From contig CAMEWU010000072.1 of NCBI GenBank assembly GCA_945946715.1, forward strand, positions 1 through 10,308: a stretch of DNA of 10,308 nt, in the 5' to 3' direction. Each line of letters opens with the position of its first letter. The stretch's first letter is position 1. The stretch is from an uncultured Clostridium sp. GTDB lineage: Bacteria; Bacillota; Clostridia; Lachnospirales; Lachnospiraceae. Of the stretch, positions 6,224-10,308 are shown one piece after another. The notes under the pieces were generated by a model that worked only from the letters and a program-made list of their open reading frames with translations, searched no databases and was not told the DNA's origin. The position numbers and the translations under genes are program-made.

Positions 6224-6487
6224 TTGGCTAATATCAAATCTGCAAAGAAGAGAATCAAAGTTATTGAGACCAAGACATTAAGAAACAAAATGATTAAGTC
6301 TAAGGTTAAGACTATCATCAAAAAGCTCGAGGCTGCCGTAGCTGCTGGTGATAAGGAATTGGCACAAAGTTTATTAGTTACAGCTACTTCTGAGTTAAGC
6401 AAAGCTGGTTCAAAGGGTGTATACCACAAGAACACTGTTTCCAGAAAAGTATCCCGTATGGCTGCTGCTGTAAACAAAATGGCTTAA
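6224..6487 (+). CDS. rpsT: 30S ribosomal protein S20 (TTG start)
   Basis: An 87-residue basic protein of the small ribosomal subunit that binds 16S rRNA early in assembly. The N-terminus MANIKSAKKRIK, the many lysines, the central AAVAAGDKELAQ and the C-terminal KGVYHKNTVSRKVSRM are typical of bacterial S20, and the length is the usual one. The start codon is TTG at 6224, placed eight bases after a strong GGAGG (6211-6215); no ATG in frame gives a full-length S20. It is the only plus-strand gene in the window. It diverges from gpr and converges on the PurF-like gene, with its own promoter and a terminator 27 bases after the stop. Confidence 0.97.
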   Translation: MANIKSAKKRIKVIETKTLRNKMIKSKVKTIIKKLEAAVAAGDKELAQSLLVTATSELSKAGSKGVYHKNTVSRKVSRMAAAVNKMA

Positions 6488-6513
6488 TTGTTTATTTGAA
6501 ATTATATTAACCC

Positions 6514-6550
6514 AAAGAAAACCGTTCACTTTTGTGAACGGTTTTTCTTT
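6514..6550. terminator. Bidirectional rho-independent terminator between rpsT and the PurF-like gene
   Basis: A perfect 12-bp stem (6518-6529 with 6534-6545, core ACCGTTCAC/GTGAACGGT) around a TTTT loop. It is extended by AAAG/CTTT (6514-6517 with 6547-6550) past a one-base bulge. T-rich on both strands (TTTTTCTTT rightwards, TTTTCTTT leftwards), so it can stop transcription of rpsT and of the converging gene that ends at 6565. Confidence 0.92.
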
Positions 6551-6564
6551 ATAATCTTTATTAC

Positions 6565-7968
6565 TTATTCTTTTCCACTCCAACAATATGTGCACAGTTT
6601 ATCCGGATCAATTCCCACTGCTTCTATCATATCATCTAACCGATGGAACCGAAGGGATGTAAAATTCAGTTTTTCTCCGATTTTTTCAACCATCCGTTCG
6701 TATTTTTCAGAATTATAGTCTGCATATTCCCGTAATACCTCATCTGTCACTTCTCCATTTTCCAATTCATTGATTACAACTCTGGTAATCAGTTCCATCT
6801 CTGATTTCGAGCGTGAGAAATTCAGATACTTACATCCAAAAATCAGCGGTGGACAAGCCGGGCGGATATGAACTTCCTTTGCTCCACTTTCATATAAAAA
6901 TTCTGTAGTCTCACGAAGCTGGGTACCTCGAACAATCGAATCATCAATTAGTAACAGTTTCTTTCCTTTAATTAATTGTTCCACAGGTAACAGCTTCATC
7001 TTTGCAATTAAATCCCGCTTGCTCTGCATGGTTGGCATAAAGGACCGTGGCCAGGTTGGGGTATATTTAATAAATGGTCTGGAAAATGGTACTCCTGAGG
7101 CATTGGCGTATCCGATTGCATGTGCTGTTCCGGAATCCGGTACTCCGGCTACAATATCCGGTTTTACATGATCCCGTTTTGCCAGCAGTTCCCCACAGCG
7201 ATACCGCATTTCTTCTACACTAACTCCTTCATAGGTAGAAGATGGATATCCATAATATATCCATAAGAATGTGCAGATTTTCATCTTATCACCCGGTGCA
7301 ATCAGTGTTTTGATACCGTCAGCAGTCATGACCACTACCTCTCCCGGTCCAAGTTCCCGTTCTGCGGTATATCCCAGATTTAAGTAAGAAAAGCTTTCAA
7401 ACGCTGCGCAAAAAGCTCCTTCTTTTTTACCAATTACAATTGGAGTTCTTCCATATTTATCTCTGGCGCAATAAATTCCCTTTGGTGTCAAAATCAACAT
7501 AGACATGGAGCCTTCAATAATTTCCTGTGCATAACGAATACCATCTATGAAATTTTCTTTTTGATTTATAATGGCGGCAACCAGTTCTGTTGCATTAATT
7601 TCTCCATTACTCATTTCAAAGAAATGTGTCTTATTTTCTAAAATCATCTGTATAATTTCGTCTGCATTATTAATTTTTCCAATCGTAGTAATTGCAAACG
7701 AACCATGATGAGAACGAACTAAAATTGGCTGTGCCTCATAATCTGAAATACATCCAATTCCATAATAACCTTTCATTGAATTTGCTTCTTTTTCAAACTT
7801 CGTCCGGAATGGTGCATTTTCAATTTTATGAATTGCTTTTTCAAAGCCTTTTTCTCCATAAACCGCCATACCAGCCCGTCTGGTTCCTAAATGAGAATGG
7901 TAATCCGTTCCAAAAAACAAATCAAAAACGCAATCTTCTTTCGATGCCACGCCAAAAAAACCGCCCAT
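6565..7968 (-). CDS. PurF-family amidophosphoribosyltransferase paralogue lacking the catalytic N-terminal cysteine
   Basis: A 467-residue protein with the two-domain PurF layout. PurF uses glutamine and PRPP to make phosphoribosylamine, the first step of purine synthesis. The C-terminal half looks competent: VPDSG (276-280), PRSFMPTMQ (307-315) and the PRPP loop LLLIDDSIVRGTQ (338-350). Cysteines at 232, 379 (or 372), 459 and 462 (LCTYC) are placed like the Fe-S ligands of Bacillus PurF. The N-terminal half is degenerate: the CGVFG that carries the Cys nucleophile reads GGFFG (2-6), HRGQE reads HLGTR (26-30), and the expected HNGN and catalytic Arg positions are not conserved. It probably does not hydrolyse glutamine; it may use ammonia or have a regulatory or other role. 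ATG at 7968 has GGAGG six bases upstream; an upstream in-frame ATG (8022) has none and overlaps the likely promoter. Its own promoter and terminator suggest a single-gene unit. Confidence 0.85.
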   Translation of the reverse strand: MGGFFGVASKEDCVFDLFFGTDYHSHLGTRRAGMAVYGEKGFEKAIHKIENAPFRTKFEKEANSMKGYYGIGCISDYEAQPILVRSHHGSFAITTIGKINNADEIIQMILENKTHFFEMSNGEINATELVAAIINQKENFIDGIRYAQEIIEGSMSMLILTPKGIYCARDKYGRTPIVIGKKEGAFCAAFESFSYLNLGYTAERELGPGEVVVMTADGIKTLIAPGDKMKICTFLWIYYGYPSSTYEGVSVEEMRYRCGELLAKRDHVKPDIVAGVPDSGTAHAIGYANASGVPFSRPFIKYTPTWPRSFMPTMQSKRDLIAKMKLLPVEQLIKGKKLLLIDDSIVRGTQLRETTEFLYESGAKEVHIRPACPPLIFGCKYLNFSRSKSEMELITRVVINELENGEVTDEVLREYADYNSEKYERMVEKIGEKLNFTSLRFHRLDDMIEAVGIDPDKLCTYCWSGKE

Positions 7969-8023
7969 ATGCAACCTCCAAATATTACTCTTTACTTTTG
8001 TAGTTCTAACCACATACCCCATT

Positions 8024-8032
8024 AGTATATCA
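8024..8032 (-). promoter_or_regulatory. Extended -10 promoter candidate for the PurF-like gene
   Basis: The minus strand reads TGATATACT, an extended -10 (TATACT at 8024-8029 with TG at 8031-8032). The -35 region is weak. The predicted start near 8017 gives a leader of about 50 bases to the ATG at 7968, and would exclude the ATG at 8022 as a start. It lies in the 102-bp gap after holA. Confidence 0.5.
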
Positions 8033-8070
8033 ACTTTAAGAACAAAAGGAAATAGAAAAATATAATTCTC

Positions 8071-9057
8071 TTATTCTTTTTTCGTTGAAAATTCCACAAT
8101 TAATAATTCAACTCCAATTGTATCTATATACTTTCCTCGTTTAATTCCGGCATCTACCTCTTGACATGCCTCTAACATATGGACCAACTGTCCGTAAGAA
8201 AAATGACCAATCTGACTTTTATACTTTCCTACTGTAAACGGTGGAATTCCTGCTTTAGAAGCAATACTGCCATGATCCAGATTCAATCGGGTCATTTCAC
8301 TCACTTGTAACAAAATATGTATCTGCCTGGTTAACAGATATAAAATTCGCATAGCCGGTTCCCGTAATGCCAGTAAATCATGATACAGCTTTAATGCCTG
8401 TTCCCGATTCTGGTTTCCAATGGCATCCAGCATCTCAAATATCTGGCTTTCTGCCTGATTGCTACAGATTTCCTGCACAGACTCTAATGTAATTGTATCA
8501 GAATCAATAGCATATGATAACACTTTCTCTAATTCCATGTGCAACAGGTTCATATTAATGCCTGCCTGTTCTACCAGATATTGTGCTGCTGCTTCCGTAA
8601 TCTGCTTCTTCTCCTGACGGCACTGAATTCCAATCCATGCCAGTAGCTCTTTATCCTTTGGAGTCTTCATCTCTGCTGCATATCCCAGTTCTTTTACGGT
8701 TTTGAACAGTCTGCCACGCTTGTCTACTTCGCTTTCAACAAAAATAAGATATGTCGTATCCGGAAACTGCTTTAACTTTTCTTCAAATCCTTCCGAACCA
8801 TTCTTAAACCAACCACTTTCTTCAATGATAATCAATCGCCGTTCCGAAAAAAAAGGCAGAGTTTCTGCAATATCAGCCACCTCAACTGCCGAAATACCTT
8901 TTCCTTCAAAATAACTGATATTCATATCATCCTCTTCCGGACAAATTGCCTGTTTCAACTTATCCCGATACTGATGTCGAAGGTAGGCTTCTTCTCCATA
9001 TAACAAGTATATATGTTCTAGTTTATTTAATTTAATATGTTCTGCAATTGTCTTCAT
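8071..9057 (-). CDS. holA: DNA polymerase III subunit delta (clamp loader)
   Basis: A 328-residue cytosolic AAA+-fold protein. Delta opens the beta sliding clamp ring within the clamp-loader complex so that it can be placed on primed DNA. The sequence has the HolA-type N-terminus with IYLLYGEEAYL (16-26), a stretch on the pattern LPFFSERRLIIIE (67-79) and FVESEVDKR (106-114). A helical C-terminal collar domain follows from about 215. As usual for delta, there is no functional Walker A motif. Length fits the family. ATG at 9057 follows AAGGA nine bases upstream. It lies 75 bp after comEC, a common order in Firmicutes (comEC, holA, rpsT, gpr), which supports the call. It has its own candidate promoter. 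Confidence 0.93.
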   Translation of the reverse strand: MKTIAEHIKLNKLEHIYLLYGEEAYLRHQYRDKLKQAICPEEDDMNISYFEGKGISAVEVADIAETLPFFSERRLIIIEESGWFKNGSEGFEEKLKQFPDTTYLIFVESEVDKRGRLFKTVKELGYAAEMKTPKDKELLAWIGIQCRQEKKQITEAAAQYLVEQAGINMNLLHMELEKVLSYAIDSDTITLESVQEICSNQAESQIFEMLDAIGNQNREQALKLYHDLLALREPAMRILYLLTRQIHILLQVSEMTRLNLDHGSIASKAGIPPFTVGKYKSQIGHFSYGQLVHMLEACQEVDAGIKRGKYIDTIGVELLIVEFSTKKE

Positions 9058-9100
9058 AATCCAACATCCTTATTCTACTATTGCACTCTGGTACAGTCTT

Positions 9101-9109
9101 ATTATATCA
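9101..9109 (-). promoter_or_regulatory. Extended -10 promoter candidate for holA
   Basis: The minus strand reads TGATATAAT: a perfect -10 TATAAT (9101-9106) with TG at 9108-9109. The -35 region has no good match. Predicted start near 9094, about 37 bases before the holA ATG. It lies in the 75-bp gap after comEC, where no terminator is visible, so holA may be read both from here and through comEC. Confidence 0.55.
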
Positions 9110-9132
9110 TTCTTATAACAGTTTAGCATTAT

Positions 9133-10308
9133 TTATTTCTCAAAATACGTCTCTACGCTTATTCCATTTCTACTTATTTCAAATGTCACCGCTCCTGTTT
9201 CACATGTAACCAATGTCTTACATCCATTGTTCTCTAATCGCTCCATTACCGCTTCATGTGGATGCCCGTACCGATTTTCTTTTCCACAAGAAATCACAGC
9301 ATATTCAGGATGTATCTGAGCCAGCAATGCTTCTCCTGTAGACCCTTTGGAGCCATGATGTCCTACCTTTAATACATCATATTGTTGTGGCATCCATTGG
9401 GAAGATTGTTCCAACAATTGCTGCTCTCCTTCTATTTCCAAATCTCCTGTAAATAACATCTGAAAGGACCGGTATGATACCGAAAGCACCATGGATGTAT
9501 TATTCTCGGAATAATTTCCTATTTTCATATCCTTTTCCTCTTCGGAAGATTTTGGATATAAACATGTAATTTTTACAGTTTCCAATACTAATTGGTCACC
9601 ACTTTCCATTGTTTTTACCTGTATTCCTGCCTCCTCAGCCCGTTTCATTAATATTTGGAATTCCTTATCCCATAATGCCAGTTCAGGAACTACCAGACAT
9701 CCGATTTGTATTCCTCCCTGTTCCGATAATACAATCAGTTCTTCTATACCATTTACGTGATCCTGATCCATATGACTGATAAATACATAATCTAATCTTC
9801 CGGAACCATAATACTTAACTGCCGGTGTAATCACATACTCTCCGATTCCGGAACGGGTACTGCTGCCACCATCTACTAAAATATAATGCTGATTGGGGGT
9901 CTTCATTAATATACAGTCTCCCTGCCCTATATCCAACATGGTAATTAAAAGGCATTGGGTGGGAGTCAATATCAGGAAACAGCAATAACACACCATAATT
10001 ACACCCAGCCGAATATAATATTTCTTTTGAAGCATCAGATAACAACATACTAAAATACCATAATAGATTCCTATCTCCCACAACCGAATAGCACCAACAT
10101 GCCAGACAGAACCCGGAAGCTGTTCCACATATGTACAAAGAGCATCGAATCCCTTTAATATCCAATCACAAGGTAACAATACCAGTCTGCCAAGCCACGG
10201 TGATACCATTGAGAGTAGAATTCCTGCAAACCCACAGAATACCAAAGGAGTCATCAATGGAATTACTAATAAATTTAAGAATATTCCATACACAGGAAAA
10301 TCATAAAA
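9133..10308 (-). CDS. comEC: ComEC/Rec2 DNA-uptake channel, C-terminal part (window edge)
   Basis: The last 391 codons of a gene that continues beyond the right edge; the frame is open to base 10308. ComEC is the inner-membrane channel through which single-stranded DNA enters during transformation. The fragment starts FYDFPVYGIFLNLLVIP, the end of the Competence membrane domain, and has several hydrophobic segments up to about residue 120. A periplasmic-side metallo-beta-lactamase domain then follows: MLDIGQGDCIL (124-134), VDGGSS, the metal motif SHMDQDHVNG (178-187, His179, Asp181, Asp183, His184), FTGDLE (286-291, Asp289), GHHGSKGS (316-323) and GHPH (348-351). All expected metal ligands appear present, so the nuclease-like domain may be active. 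A GTG at 10293 lies in frame but inside a conserved membrane helix, so it is not the real start. Numbering counts from the first complete codon at the edge. Confidence 0.93.
   Translation of the reverse strand, partial: FYDFPVYGIFLNLLVIPLMTPLVFCGFAGILLSMVSPWLGRLVLLPCDWILKGFDALCTYVEQLPGSVWHVGAIRLWEIGIYYGILVCCYLMLQKKYYIRLGVIMVCYCCFLILTPTQCLLITMLDIGQGDCILMKTPNQHYILVDGGSSTRSGIGEYVITPAVKYYGSGRLDYVFISHMDQDHVNGIEELIVLSEQGGIQIGCLVVPELALWDKEFQILMKRAEEAGIQVKTMESGDQLVLETVKITCLYPKSSEEEKDMKIGNYSENNTSMVLSVSYRSFQMLFTGDLEIEGEQQLLEQSSQWMPQQYDVLKVGHHGSKGSTGEALLAQIHPEYAVISCGKENRYGHPHEAVMERLENNGCKTLVTCETGAVTFEISRNGISVETYFEK

Noticed and set aside
6190..6477. Minus-strand open frame opposite rpsT
   Set aside because: Shadow of the S20 gene on the other strand; no recognisable protein or ribosome binding site.
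7969..8022. Longer start for the PurF-like protein at ATG 8022
   Set aside because: No ribosome binding site, overlaps the candidate -10, and adds 18 residues unlike the family, while ATG 7968 has a strong GGAGG and the conserved GGFFG end.

Overview
The window is an AT-rich, tightly packed piece of chromosome from an endospore-forming low-GC Firmicute. It is most likely a clostridium of the Lachnospiraceae type. The spore genes gpr and spoIIP sit beside holA, comEC and rpsT, a neighbourhood typical of Firmicutes, and a diverged PurF-like protein lies next to rpsT. All genes but one are on the minus strand; rpsT alone is on the plus strand. I see no tRNA, rRNA, CRISPR, insertion sequence or prophage, and no gene-free stretch reaches 300 bases.

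Right part (10308 to 6565, read leftwards): the C-terminal part of comEC (DNA-uptake channel, cut by the window edge), holA (DNA polymerase III delta, clamp loader), and a PurF-family protein. The PurF-like protein keeps the phosphoribosyltransferase half but has lost the N-terminal cysteine and other residues expected for glutamine hydrolysis. holA and the PurF-like gene each have a candidate extended -10 promoter.

Middle (6550 to 3873): rpsT (ribosomal protein S20, TTG start) has a near-consensus vegetative promoter and ends, with the converging PurF-like gene, at a shared bidirectional terminator. Divergent from rpsT are gpr (germination protease) and spoIIP (peptidoglycan hydrolase of engulfment), 3 bases apart, forming a sporulation operon. 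A candidate sporulation-type -10 for gpr lies on the same bases as the rpsT -10.

Left part (3833 to 1): a strong candidate promoter drives argD (class III aminotransferase), followed by cysK (O-acetylserine sulfhydrylase) and two consecutive CobW/COG0523-type GTPases. The first GTPase has the GCICC metal motif and a long His/Cys-rich insert built from 57-bp tandem repeats. The second, cut by the window start, has a P-loop but no CxCC motif. The four genes are co-oriented with gaps of 24 to 61 bp, so they may form one amino-acid and metal-handling transcription unit, though a weak internal promoter before cysK is possible.

Most of the window is ordinary housekeeping and sporulation sequence. 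The points most worth a second look are the glutaminase-dead PurF paralogue, the His-rich repeat insert with purely synonymous drift, the paired unlike GTPases, and the overlapping promoters between rpsT and gpr.
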